Of a DNA stretch of 41,901 bases, positions 1 through 9,400 are shown piece by piece. Made by a program: the position numbers and the translations under genes. The notes beneath the pieces were generated by a model that had not been told where the DNA came from, did no database searches, and worked only from the letters and a program-made list of their open reading frames with translations. Positions within the stretch are counted from its first letter, which is position 1. The number at the start of each line of letters is the position of its first letter. This DNA is from Oscillospiraceae bacterium (GTDB lineage: Bacteria; Bacillota; Clostridia; Oscillospirales; Oscillospiraceae), in contig SVMK01000011.1 of assembly GCA_015067465.1 (NCBI GenBank), forward strand, positions 1-41,901, in the 5' to 3' direction.

Positions 1-11
1 CGTTTTTTCAT
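1..11 (-). CDS. 5' end of a CDS running off the left edge (ATGAAAAAACG...)
   Basis: On the minus strand AGGAGGCAGCAA-ATG gives a Shine-Dalgarno plus ATG at 11..9, directly downstream of the P-loop ATPase gene; only about 3 codons are visible. Confidence 0.45.
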
Positions 12-40
12 TTGCTGCCTCCTTATATCTAAACCAAATG

Positions 41-751
41 TTAAACCTGTTTATCCAGATAGCTCTCGCGCATGTGCATCCCGATCGGGAAAATGTCGAA
101 GCCCGGATTGCCGAGCGCCGGCACGAGAGAATCCATGCAGCATGCGCACAGCGCGGGAATGCCGGTGAGCGCGGCTGTTTTCTGCGTGAAATCCCAGCCT
201 TCCAAAACGGTTTCGGCTGTGGTGTAGCGGATGAGGTGGGCGTTGGATACCAGCGCGGTGACGCGCAGGCCCGTTGTGGTTTCTATCGCGCGAACATGCT
301 CCGCCGCTTTTTCCGGCGTGTCCGTTCCGGGGCGGTTGCAGTTTACGATGCAAAGCAGCTGATAGTCGCCCTCGCCGAAATATTTTGAAAACTGGTTCAT
401 CACCATGGCGCCGATGTTGTCACCGCCGCAATCGAGCACCACGCGGCAGCCGTCGTCCTCCAGCGGGGCGCGGATGGCCGCGGCAATGGTCTGCAGTTCG
501 CTGCCGTTGCGGCCGTTGTAGGGATCGGAATACACTTTCACGCCGGAGCGCTCCAGCGCTTCGCCGCGTTCGCGCGAGCGGAAATAGGGGTTTTCGATGT
601 CGAGATCGCACAGGGCCAAACGTCCGGCCTCACCGGCTGCCGCCAGTGCAAAAGCCAGAGAAACAGCAAATTCCGTTTTGCCGCTGCCGAAATGCCCGGT
701 TACCGCGATTTTGCGCGGACCGTGCAGCATCTGATTCATAAAGCCGTTCAT
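41..751 (-). CDS. P-loop NTPase, ParA/MinD/CobQ-like nucleotide-binding protein
   Basis: 236 aa; N-terminal Walker A-like KIAVTGHFGSGKTEFAVSLA, then LALCDLDIENPYFRSRE and VVLDCGGDNIGAMVM. Confidence 0.75.
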   Translation of the reverse strand: MNGFMNQMLHGPRKIAVTGHFGSGKTEFAVSLAFALAAAGEAGRLALCDLDIENPYFRSRERGEALERSGVKVYSDPYNGRNGSELQTIAAAIRAPLEDDGCRVVLDCGGDNIGAMVMNQFSKYFGEGDYQLLCIVNCNRPGTDTPEKAAEHVRAIETTTGLRVTALVSNAHLIRYTTAETVLEGWDFTQKTAALTGIPALCACCMDSLVPALGNPGFDIFPIGMHMRESYLDKQV

Positions 752-980
752 AAATTATAATACGTATCCCGCGTCTGCCGAAAAACAAAAAGCGACTCCG
801 TCGAACGAACGGAACCGCGATTGAAATTAATTCTGTTTGTCGACGTCGGAGACCATTGCGCCGACTGCCGTACGGCAGCGTCCGTCAGCCGACGGAACGC
901 CGGTTTGATGTCCGGAACCTTGCAGGGCGGAGGCGGCGAACGTTGCGGGAATGCTCTCTTTCGTTGTTTAAATTGATTAC

Positions 981-1008
981 ATTATAGCGGTTTTCAAGCA
1001 AATGTCAA
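981..1008 (-). promoter_or_regulatory. Sigma-A type promoter driving the P-loop ATPase gene leftward
   Basis: Minus strand TTGACA-16 nt-TATAAT (1008..1003 and 986..981). Confidence 0.6.
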
Positions 1009-1047
1009 TCAAAAACTGAAAAAATTAAAGCGGCGGGAAAAAACTGC

Positions 1048-1076
1048 TTGACGATTTGGAAATGATGTGCTTTAAT
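1048..1076 (+). promoter_or_regulatory. Promoter of T-box 1 transcript
   Basis: TTGACG-17 nt-TTTAAT immediately upstream of the T-box leader. Confidence 0.55.
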
Positions 1077-1084
1077 AACGACCA

Positions 1085-1366
1085 AAGGCAATGACGAAGA
1101 CGGTTGAAACCATCTCGCTTTCAGAGAGCCGGCGGTTGCTGCGAGCCGGCAGTGAATGATTTCGAAACCCATCCCTTCTGAGCTGAAGGCCCGAACATGC
1201 GAGGACTCGTCCCGCACCAGTAGACGCCTTACGTATAGCCGCGTTAAGGCAAAGGGCTTGATGGAGCCTGAAGGTGGCATCCGGTTGAGGATGCAAATTG
1301 AGTGGTACCGCGGGTTGTATTTTTTGACTCGTCTCAATGTTGATTGAGGCGGGTTTTTATTTTTTT
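1085..1366 (+). promoter_or_regulatory. T-box leader 1, putative Ile specifier (AUC at 1171-1173)
   Basis: Stem I apical signature CAGAGAGCCGGCGGTTGCTGCGAGCCGGC; T-box AGTGGTACCGCGGG at 1301-1314; terminator CGTCTCAAT..ATTGAGGCGGGTTTTTATTTTTTT at ~1330-1366. Confidence 0.9.
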
Positions 1367-1407
1367 CTGCCTCAGAATTTATTTCTCATCACAGGAGGTA
1401 ACAAGTC

Positions 1408-3708
1408 ATGGAAAACACAAGCATGGGCATGCTGAAGGAAGTTGCGCTGCGTATCAAGTCCCTGCGGCTTGACTGCGGCTATTCTCAGGAGCAGATGGCG
1501 GAGCTCACCGGTTTCCCGCTGGAAGACTGCATTCTTTACGAAGAAGGCAGCGCAGATCTGCCGTTCAGCTTTATTCATAAATGTGCGGAACTGTTTGATG
1601 TTGAGATGATGGAGCTGCTGCAGGGCAGCGCCCCCCGTCTGACCGGCTACACCGTCACCCGCCGCGGCGACGGACAGCTCACCGCCCGCGAAACCGGCAT
1701 CACCATTCAGTCGCTGGCCCCCATGTTCAAAAACCGCAAGGCCGACCCTTACTGGGTTCGCTATGAATATTCCGAGGCGCAGCAGAGCGCGCCCATCGAG
1801 CAGGACACCCACGCCGGTCAGGAGTTCGACATTGTGATCGAAGGCTCGCTGAAGGTGAAAATCGGCGAGCACACCGAAGTTCTCGCACCCGGCGACTCCA
1901 TCTTCTACAATTCCTCCACCCCCCACGGCATGATCGCCGTCGGCGGAGCGGACTGCGTGTTCTGCGCCGTTGTTCTCCCCGAAGAGGATGCCGAGCTTGT
2001 CTGGGAGCGCGGCCGCATGGTCAATGCCGGCGCGGTCAAGACCGTTGATGCGCAGGCAGCGCCCGTTAAGGAATTCCCCGACTACATGGATGCATTTATC
2101 CATACGGAAGTGAACGAAAAGGGCACGCCCACGGCTGTTACGTTCACGGATGCCGATAAATTCAACTTTGCATTTGACGTGGTGGACGCCATCGCCGAGC
2201 GCGAACCCGACCGCCTTGCCATGCTGCATATCGACCGCGAGAAGAACGAGCGCCGCTTCACCTTCCAGCAGATGAAGAAGATGAGCGCGCGTGCGGCGAA
2301 CTATTTCCGCGCGCTGGGTGTTACCCGCGGCGAGCGCGTGATGCTGGTGCTGCGCCGCAACTGGGAGTTCTGGCCCATCATCGTCGGTCTGCACAAGCTG
2401 GGCGCAATCCCCATCCCCGCTACGGACCAGTTGGTGGAAAAGGACTTTGAATACCGCTTCAACGCGGCTTCCGTTTCCGCGGTTGTATGCACTTCCTTCG
2501 GCGGCAGTGCAGCCGAGGTTGAAAAAGCGCTGCCGCGCTGCCCGAGCGTGAAGCTGAAGGTGATGGCCGGCGGCTCCCGCGAGGGCTGGCACAACTTCGA
2601 CGAAGAATACGATATGTATTCCAGCCGCTACAGACGCACGGCCGACAGCCCCTGCGGCAACGACACCATGCTCATGCTCTTCTCCTCCGGCACCTCCGGC
2701 TATCCCAAGGCGGTTGACCACAGCTTCAAGTATCCCCTCGGCCATTATGTGACGGCCCGCTTCTGGCACAACGTGGATCCCAACGGCATCCACTTCACCA
2801 TCTCCGAAACCGGCTGGGGCAAGGCGCTGTGGGGCAAGCTCTACGGTCAGTGGATGTGCGGCGGTGCAACGTTCGTCTACGATTTCGACAGATTTGCCGC
2901 CGACGATATCATGCCGATGTTTGCAAAATACGGCATCACCTCTTTCTGCGCACCGCCCACCATGTATCGCTTCTTCATCAAAGAGGACCTGAGCAAATAC
3001 GACCTCAGCTCCATCAAGTATGCAACCACTGCGGGCGAAGCGCTCAACCCCGAGGTTTCCACCCGCTTCCACGAGGCCACCGGCCTGACCATTATGGAGG
3101 CCTTCGGCCAGACCGAAACCACGCTGACGATCGGCAACTTTGTCGGCACGATGCCCAAGCTCGGTTCCATGGGCCGCGCAAACCCGATGTATCGCGTGGA
3201 GCTGATGAACGGCGACGGCGAACTGGTTGGAAACGGCGAAACAGGCGAGATCGTGATCTACACCGGCGACGGTGCACCCTGCGGCCTGTTCAAGGGCTAC
3301 TACAACGCGCCCGAGGCAACGCAGAACCAGTGGCACGACGATTATTACCACACCGGCGACCTTGCATGGCGCGATGAGGACGGCTATTTCTACTATGTCG
3401 GCCGCGCCGACGACGTGATCAAGTCCAGCGGCTACCGCATCGGGCCGTTTGAGATCGAGTCCGTCATCATGGAGCTGCCCTATGTTCTGGAATGCGGCGT
3501 TTGCGCAGCGCCCGACGAGATCCGCGGTCAGGTTGTCAAAGCCTGCATCACGCTCACCAAAGGCACGGAAGGTACCGAGGAACTCAAAAAGGAGATTCAG
3601 GCCTACGTCAAGAAGCGTACCGCGCCCTACAAGTATCCCCGCATCGTGGAATTCCGCGACGAACTGCCCAAGACCATCAGCGGTAAGATCATCCGCAACA
3701 AGCTGTAA
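1408..3708 (+). CDS. XRE-HTH/cupin/AMP-binding (acyl-CoA synthetase) fusion protein, paralogue 1
   Basis: 766 aa; N-terminal HTH (IKSLRLDCGYSQEQMAELTG), cupin (TGQEFD-like HAGQEFDIVIEGSLKVKIGEHTEVLAPGDSIFYNSSTPHGM), adenylation motifs SSGTSGYPK, YHTGD, C-terminal PKTISGKI; SD AGGAGG upstream. Confidence 0.9.
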   Translation: MENTSMGMLKEVALRIKSLRLDCGYSQEQMAELTGFPLEDCILYEEGSADLPFSFIHKCAELFDVEMMELLQGSAPRLTGYTVTRRGDGQLTARETGITIQSLAPMFKNRKADPYWVRYEYSEAQQSAPIEQDTHAGQEFDIVIEGSLKVKIGEHTEVLAPGDSIFYNSSTPHGMIAVGGADCVFCAVVLPEEDAELVWERGRMVNAGAVKTVDAQAAPVKEFPDYMDAFIHTEVNEKGTPTAVTFTDADKFNFAFDVVDAIAEREPDRLAMLHIDREKNERRFTFQQMKKMSARAANYFRALGVTRGERVMLVLRRNWEFWPIIVGLHKLGAIPIPATDQLVEKDFEYRFNAASVSAVVCTSFGGSAAEVEKALPRCPSVKLKVMAGGSREGWHNFDEEYDMYSSRYRRTADSPCGNDTMLMLFSSGTSGYPKAVDHSFKYPLGHYVTARFWHNVDPNGIHFTISETGWGKALWGKLYGQWMCGGATFVYDFDRFAADDIMPMFAKYGITSFCAPPTMYRFFIKEDLSKYDLSSIKYATTAGEALNPEVSTRFHEATGLTIMEAFGQTETTLTIGNFVGTMPKLGSMGRANPMYRVELMNGDGELVGNGETGEIVIYTGDGAPCGLFKGYYNAPEATQNQWHDDYYHTGDLAWRDEDGYFYYVGRADDVIKSSGYRIGPFEIESVIMELPYVLECGVCAAPDEIRGQVVKACITLTKGTEGTEELKKEIQAYVKKRTAPYKYPRIVEFRDELPKTISGKIIRNKL

Positions 3709-3724
3709 AAAAGCAATTAACGGC

Positions 3725-3753
3725 TTGACAAACACGGAAACACCCGATATAAT
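3725..3753 (+). promoter_or_regulatory. Promoter of T-box 2 transcript
   Basis: Consensus TTGACA-17 nt-TATAAT. Confidence 0.8.
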
Positions 3754-3759
3754 ACGGTT

Positions 3760-4046
3760 TGTTAATTTCATAAGCGAAAGAAAGGCGTTGAAGGAGAGGG
3801 ACCGGATTTTCCCGGCTTTCAGAGAGTCTGCGGTTGGTGAAAGCAGACAGCGGGGGTTTCCAAAGGCCTGTCACTCCGGAGCCGGAGCGCAGAAAGCGAT
3901 CAGCAAGTAGAGCCTCCCGTGAAGCCGCGTCAGAGCAAAGGCGCTTGACAGAGCGCTGAGAGGCATCTTTTTCTCAGGTGCAACCAGGGGTGGTACCGCG
4001 GTATAGTTTACTATGTCGTCCCCGGAAGAAATTCCGGGGACGTTTT
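3760..4046 (+). promoter_or_regulatory. T-box leader 2, putative Val specifier (GUC at 3871-3873)
   Basis: Stem I signature CAGAGAGTCTGCGGTTGGTGAAAGCAGAC; T-box AGGGGTGGTACCGCGG at 3986-4001; terminator CGTCCCCGGAAGAAATTCCGGGGACGTTTTT at 4017-4046. Confidence 0.93.
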
Positions 4047-4096
4047 TCATTTCCGGAATGAAGAGAAGAAAAAATTTAACCGGAGGCGTGTTAGAA

Positions 4097-6376
4097 ATGG
4101 AAAAATCGACAGGACTGGAATTCAAAATCAGAGAAATCACCGACAGAATTCGCGAACTTCGCACCATCCTGGGCTACAGCGAGGCGGATCTTGCGAAAAA
4201 ACTCGGCATGCGCGAGGATGAGTATATCTCTTATGAGGCCGGCGAGGAAGAGCTGAACTTTGCGTTTCTTTACAACTGCGCCCAGGCGCTGGATGTTGAC
4301 GTTACCGAGCTGATCGAGGGCACGGCGCCGCTGCTGCGCTCATACATCCTCACCCGCAGCGGCGAGGGCCGCCGCGTGGAGCAGGCCCACGGCATGACCT
4401 ACTACAACCTGGCCTACAAATTCCGCGACCGCGTTGCGGAGCCGCTTTTTGTTCACAGCACGTTCAACGAAGCCGCGCAGCTGCGTCCCATCGAGGTAAC
4501 GACCCACACCGGACAGGAATTTGATATTGTTATCAACGGCTATCTGAAAGTTCAGCTGGGCAACCATACGGAAATCCTCGGACCCGGCGATACGATCTAT
4601 TACGATTCCTCCACGCCCCACGGCATGATCGCCACCAATGGCGGCGACTGCGATTTTTACGCCATCGTTCTGAACCCGGAGGAGGAAACCGAACAGAAGC
4701 CCGTCGCGGTTCCCGCCATTACCGCCACGCGCGAAACCGGACGCCGCCGCATCTGGGAGGAGTTTATCACGCCGCTGGAAGATGGAAGCGACGTGCTCAA
4801 GGGTATTCGCTTCAAGAATGCGGACAGATTCAACTTTGCCTTTGACGTTGTGGATACGCTGGGCGATCAGCAGCCGGACAAGCTGGCGATGCTGCATATC
4901 GGCCGCGACAAGAGCGAAACGCGCCTCACCTTCGGCGATATGAGGAAGATGAGTGCCCGCGCGGCCAACTATTTCCGTTCGCTGGGCATCAAAAAGGGCG
5001 ATCGCGTGATGCTGGTGCTGCGGCGCAACTGGCAGTTCTGGCCGATTTTGATGGGTCTGGCAAAGCTTGGCGCGGTTGCGATTCCCGCCGTGGACCAGCT
5101 GCTGGAGAAAGACTACCTCTACCGCTTCGAAACCGCCGGCGTCACCGCCATCATCTGCACGGCAGACGGCGACAGCACCAAATTCTCCGCGCCCGCGATT
5201 GAGCAGTACGGCAAAATCACAACCAAAATCACCACGAACGGCGCGGTGGAAGGCTGGCATTGCTTTGATGAGGAATACAATATGTATTCCAGCCGCTTCC
5301 CCCGTCAGGAGGACAGCATCTGCGGCGACGACCCCATGATGATGATCTTCACCTCCGGCTCCACCGGCTATCCCAAGCTGGCATGCCACAACTGCAAGTA
5401 TCCGCTTGGCCACTTCGTTACCGCGCGCTATTGGCACTGCGTTGACCCCGACGGCTTGCATCTTACCATCTCGGATACCGGTTGGGCAAAAGCCATGTGG
5501 GGCAAGCTGTTCGGTCAGTGGCTGTGCGAGGCGGCTGTGTTTGTCTACGACTTTGACCGCTTCTCCGCGGACGACATCATGCCGATGTTTGCAAAATACA
5601 ATATCACCACTTTCTGCGCGCCCCCGACAATGTATCGCTTTTTCATCAAGGAGGATCTGAGCAAATACGATCTCAGCTCCATCAAGCACGCATCCACTGC
5701 CGGCGAAGCGATGAACCCCGAGGTGTTCAACCGCTTCCGCGAGGCCACCGGCATCTCCATCATGGAGGGCTTCGGCCAGACGGAAACCACCATTATCATC
5801 GGCAACTTTGTTGGCATGAGCCCCAAAATCGGCGCGATGGGCAAGCCCAATCCCCAGTACGACGTGGAGCTGCTCACGCTCGACGGAAAGCCTGCCGCAG
5901 CCGGCGAAGTTGGCGAAGTTTGCATCTTCACGGGCGACGGCGCACCCTGCGGCCTGTTTGCCGGCTACTACGAAAACGAGGAAGAAACCAACGGCTGCTG
6001 GCACGATGACTATTACCACACCGGCGACCTTGCATGGCAGGATGAGGACGGCTATTTCTGGTATGTCGGCCGCGCCGACGACGTGATCAAGTCCAGCGGC
6101 TACCGCATCGGGCCGTTCGAGATCGAGTCCGTTATCATGGAGCTGCCCTATGTTCTGGAATGCGGTGTTTGCGCAGCGCCCGACGAAGTTCGCGGTCAGG
6201 TTGTCAAGGCCTGCATTGTGCTGGTCAAGGGCAAGGAAGGCAACGAGGAACTCAAAAAAGAGATTCAGAACTATGTCAAAAAGCGTACTGCGCCCTATAA
6301 ATATCCCCGCATCGTGGAATTCCGCGAGGAACTGCCCAAAACCACCAGCGGAAAAATCATCCGCAGCAAGCTGTAA
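4097..6376 (+). CDS. XRE-HTH/cupin/AMP-binding (acyl-CoA synthetase) fusion protein, paralogue 2
   Basis: Same architecture as paralogue 1 (TSGSTGYPK, YHTGD, PKTTSGKI). The ORF-track start 4013 lies in the T-box terminator; ATG 4097 has an upstream GGAGG. Confidence 0.9.
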   Translation: MEKSTGLEFKIREITDRIRELRTILGYSEADLAKKLGMREDEYISYEAGEEELNFAFLYNCAQALDVDVTELIEGTAPLLRSYILTRSGEGRRVEQAHGMTYYNLAYKFRDRVAEPLFVHSTFNEAAQLRPIEVTTHTGQEFDIVINGYLKVQLGNHTEILGPGDTIYYDSSTPHGMIATNGGDCDFYAIVLNPEEETEQKPVAVPAITATRETGRRRIWEEFITPLEDGSDVLKGIRFKNADRFNFAFDVVDTLGDQQPDKLAMLHIGRDKSETRLTFGDMRKMSARAANYFRSLGIKKGDRVMLVLRRNWQFWPILMGLAKLGAVAIPAVDQLLEKDYLYRFETAGVTAIICTADGDSTKFSAPAIEQYGKITTKITTNGAVEGWHCFDEEYNMYSSRFPRQEDSICGDDPMMMIFTSGSTGYPKLACHNCKYPLGHFVTARYWHCVDPDGLHLTISDTGWAKAMWGKLFGQWLCEAAVFVYDFDRFSADDIMPMFAKYNITTFCAPPTMYRFFIKEDLSKYDLSSIKHASTAGEAMNPEVFNRFREATGISIMEGFGQTETTIIIGNFVGMSPKIGAMGKPNPQYDVELLTLDGKPAAAGEVGEVCIFTGDGAPCGLFAGYYENEEETNGCWHDDYYHTGDLAWQDEDGYFWYVGRADDVIKSSGYRIGPFEIESVIMELPYVLECGVCAAPDEVRGQVVKACIVLVKGKEGNEELKKEIQNYVKKRTAPYKYPRIVEFREELPKTTSGKIIRSKL

Positions 6377-6427
6377 GCATACTTTATCCGCTGTATGGCG
6401 CGGCGCAATCCGCAGCAACAAAAAAGC

Positions 6428-6471
6428 AACAAAACTCCCGCCCCGATTTTACCCGGGGCGGGAGTTTTGTT
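6428..6471. terminator. Bidirectional intrinsic terminator between convergent paralogue 2 and nifJ
   Basis: 17-bp inverted repeat AACAAAACTCCCGCCCC/GGGGCGGGAGTTTTGTT with A/T-rich ends. Confidence 0.9.
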
Positions 6472-6496
6472 ATGTTTGGGTTCAGCCGGCTTATCA

Positions 6497-9400
6497 TCAG
6501 GCTTCTTCCATCTTTTTGTATTTTTCGTAGCGGCTGGCCGCGTCGGCCGCGCCGGCGGCAAACAGCGTCTGCGCGTTTTCCGGGAAGGAGCGGCGCAGCG
6601 CGGTGTAGCGGGTTTCGCCGTCGAGGAACTCGGTGTAGTCCATCTTCGGGGCCTTGCTGTCGAGCTGCAGGGGATGTTCCTTCGTGGGATCGTGGCGGTA
6701 AAGCAGCCAGTAGCCGCTGTCCACCGCGCGCTTCATCTCTTCCTGCACGCGCGCCATGCCGTTTTTGATGCCGTGCGAGGCGCAGGGGGTGTAAGCGATG
6801 ATAACGGACGGGCCGTCGTAAGCCTCGGCTTCCTTCAGCGCACGGATCAGCTGGTTGGGGTCTGCGCCCATGGCAACCTGCGCAACATAAACATTGCCGT
6901 AGGTCATCATGATTGCGCCGAGATCCTTCTTGCGGCTGCGCTTGCCGGAGGAGGCAAACTGTGCCACGGCACCGATGGGCGTTGCCTTGCTGCTTTGTCC
7001 GCCGGTGTTGGAATACACTTCGGTGTCCACGACGAAAACGTTGACATTTTCGCCGCTGGCAATCACATGGTCCAGACCGCCGAAGCCGATGTCGTAAGCC
7101 CAGCCGTCGCCGCCGTACATCCAGAAGGTCTTTTTGGCGAGCTGGTCGCGCCGTGCGAGAATTTCCTGCGCAGCGGCGCTGCCGTCGCGCTCAAGGGCGG
7201 CGATCAGCGCGTCGGACGCGGTGCGGGATGCGTCGAAATCGTCATATGCGGCGAGATAGGCCTCGCAGGCGGACTTCACTTCGCCGGAGGCGCTTTGCGC
7301 AAGGGTTTCCACCTGCGTTTTCACGCGCTCGCGCTGCTGGCGCACGGACAGGAACATGCCGAGGCAAAGCTCTGCATTGTTTTCAAACAGGCTGTTTGTC
7401 CAGGCGGGGCCAAAGCCGCGGGCGTTGGTTGTGTAGGGGATGCCGGGCATTGCCGCGCCCCAGGCCTGGGAGCAGCCGGTGGCGTTTGCCCAGTAAACAC
7501 GGTCGCCGAACAGCTGCGTCATCAGCTTGGCATACGGCGTTTCGCCGCAGCCGGCGCAGGCCGCGGAAAACTCCAGCAGCGGGCGGCGGAACTGACTGCC
7601 CTTGATGGTCCAGCGGTCAAATTTCTCGCCCTTGTCGGAGATGGAGAGGGCATAGTCCCAAAGCTGCTTTTTCTCGTCTGTGAGCGCCACGGGCACCATC
7701 TCCAGCGCGTCTGCAGGACAGCACTGTGCGCAGCTTCCGCAGCCGGTGCAGTCGAAATCGGAAACCGCGAGGGCGAAATGCAAACCCTTGGCGGCGCCGT
7801 TTGCGGGAACGGTGTCGAAGCCTGCGGGAGCGGCGGCTTTTTCCTCGTCGGAAAGCAGATAGGGGCGGATTACCGCGTGGGGGCAAACGAGCGAGCAGCG
7901 GTTGCACTGCACGCACTTTTCTGCGCTCCACTTCGGCACGCGCACGGCGATGCCGCGCTTTTCATAGGCCGTGAGGCCGAGGTCGATCACGCCGTCTTCA
8001 TAGCCGGCAAAGGCGCTGACCGGCAGGTCGTCGCCCTTCTGGCGGTTGATGGGCAGCAGCAGATTTTTGACAACTGCGGGAAGCGAAGCGTCCGCGCAGG
8101 GAGCCTCGTCCGCCAGATCCGCCCATGCGGCGGGTACTGTGATTTCCTTAACGCCGCCGGCGCCCTGCTCGATTGCGGCAACGTTTTTCGCAATGACCTC
8201 ATCGCCCTTGGCAAAATAGGTTTTGCGTGCGGCGTCCTTCATGCGTTCAAGCGCAAGCTCGGGCGCGATCATGCCGGTAACGGCGAAGAAAGCGGCCTGC
8301 AAAACGGTGTTGGTATGGCTGCCGAGACCGAGCGCTCCGGCAATCGCGGTGGCGTCGATGGTGAAAAATCGGATGCTGTTTTTGGCCAGATAACGCTTGA
8401 GCGCGTTCGGCAGCTTTTTCTCCAGCTCCGCGCCGTCCCACTGGCAGTTGAGCAGGAAGATGCCGCCGGGCTTGAGCTCCTCCGCCATCTCATACTGGCC
8501 GATGTAGCTCTGATTGTGGCAGGCGACAAAGTCCGCGCGCTTGACGTAGTAGCTGCTGCGAATGGGGGATTTTGCGAAGCGAAGGTGGGATTTGGTTACG
8601 CCGAAGGATTTCTTTGCGTCATACTCGAAGTAAGCCTGCGCCTGCAGTCCCGCGGCGTCGGAGAGAATCTTGATGGTGTTTTTATTGGCGCCGACAGTGC
8701 CGTCGCCGCCCAAACCCCAGAACTTGCAGCAGAATGCAGGGTCGCCGAGGCCCTCTGCGGAAACAACGGGCAGCGAGCGGTGGGTCACGTCGTCGGTGAT
8801 GCCGATGGTGAAGCTGTTGATGGGATTGTCGGAGGCCAGATTATCAAATACGGAAACAATCTGCGCAGCGTCGGTGTCCTTGGAGCTCAGACCGTAGCGG
8901 CCGCCGAGGATGCGAACCATCCAGCCGGTGGCGGCGCAGGCGGTGCAGACATCCTGATACAAAGGATCGCCCATGGAACCCATTTCCTTGCAGCGGTCGA
9001 GCACAGCGATGCGCTGCACGGTGGCAGGCAGCGCCTTGAAGAGGTATTCCGCAGAGAACGGGCGGAACAGATGCACCTGCACAAAGCCGGTTTTTCTGCC
9101 GTTGGCGTTGAGATAGTCCACGGCCTCGCGCGCAGCGCCGGAAACGCTGCCCATTGCGATCACAACGTCCGTGGCATCGGGTGCGCCGTAGTAGTTGAAA
9201 AGGTGATAGTCGCGTCCGGTCAGGGCGGAAACGCGGCGGAAATAATCCTCAACGATGTCGGGCAGCCCGTCGTAGAAGCGGTTTGCCGCCTCGCGCACCT
9301 GGAAGTAGATATCGCCGTTTTGAACGGTGCTGCGCAGGGTGGGGTGCTCGGGATTGAGCGCGCGGGCGCGGAATTTTTCCAGCTCGTCGCGGTCAAGCAT

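Noticed and set aside
800-850. GGAACCGCG at ~810-818 on the plus strand resembling a T-box core
   Set aside because: No stem I, specifier or downstream plus-strand gene to control; likely chance or part of the opposite-strand leader structure.
1372-3771. 799-aa minus-strand ORF opposite acyl-CoA synthetase 1 (and 4340..6421 opposite synthetase 2)
   Set aside because: Antisense artefacts that mirror each other because the two sense genes are paralogues, not independent evidence of coding.
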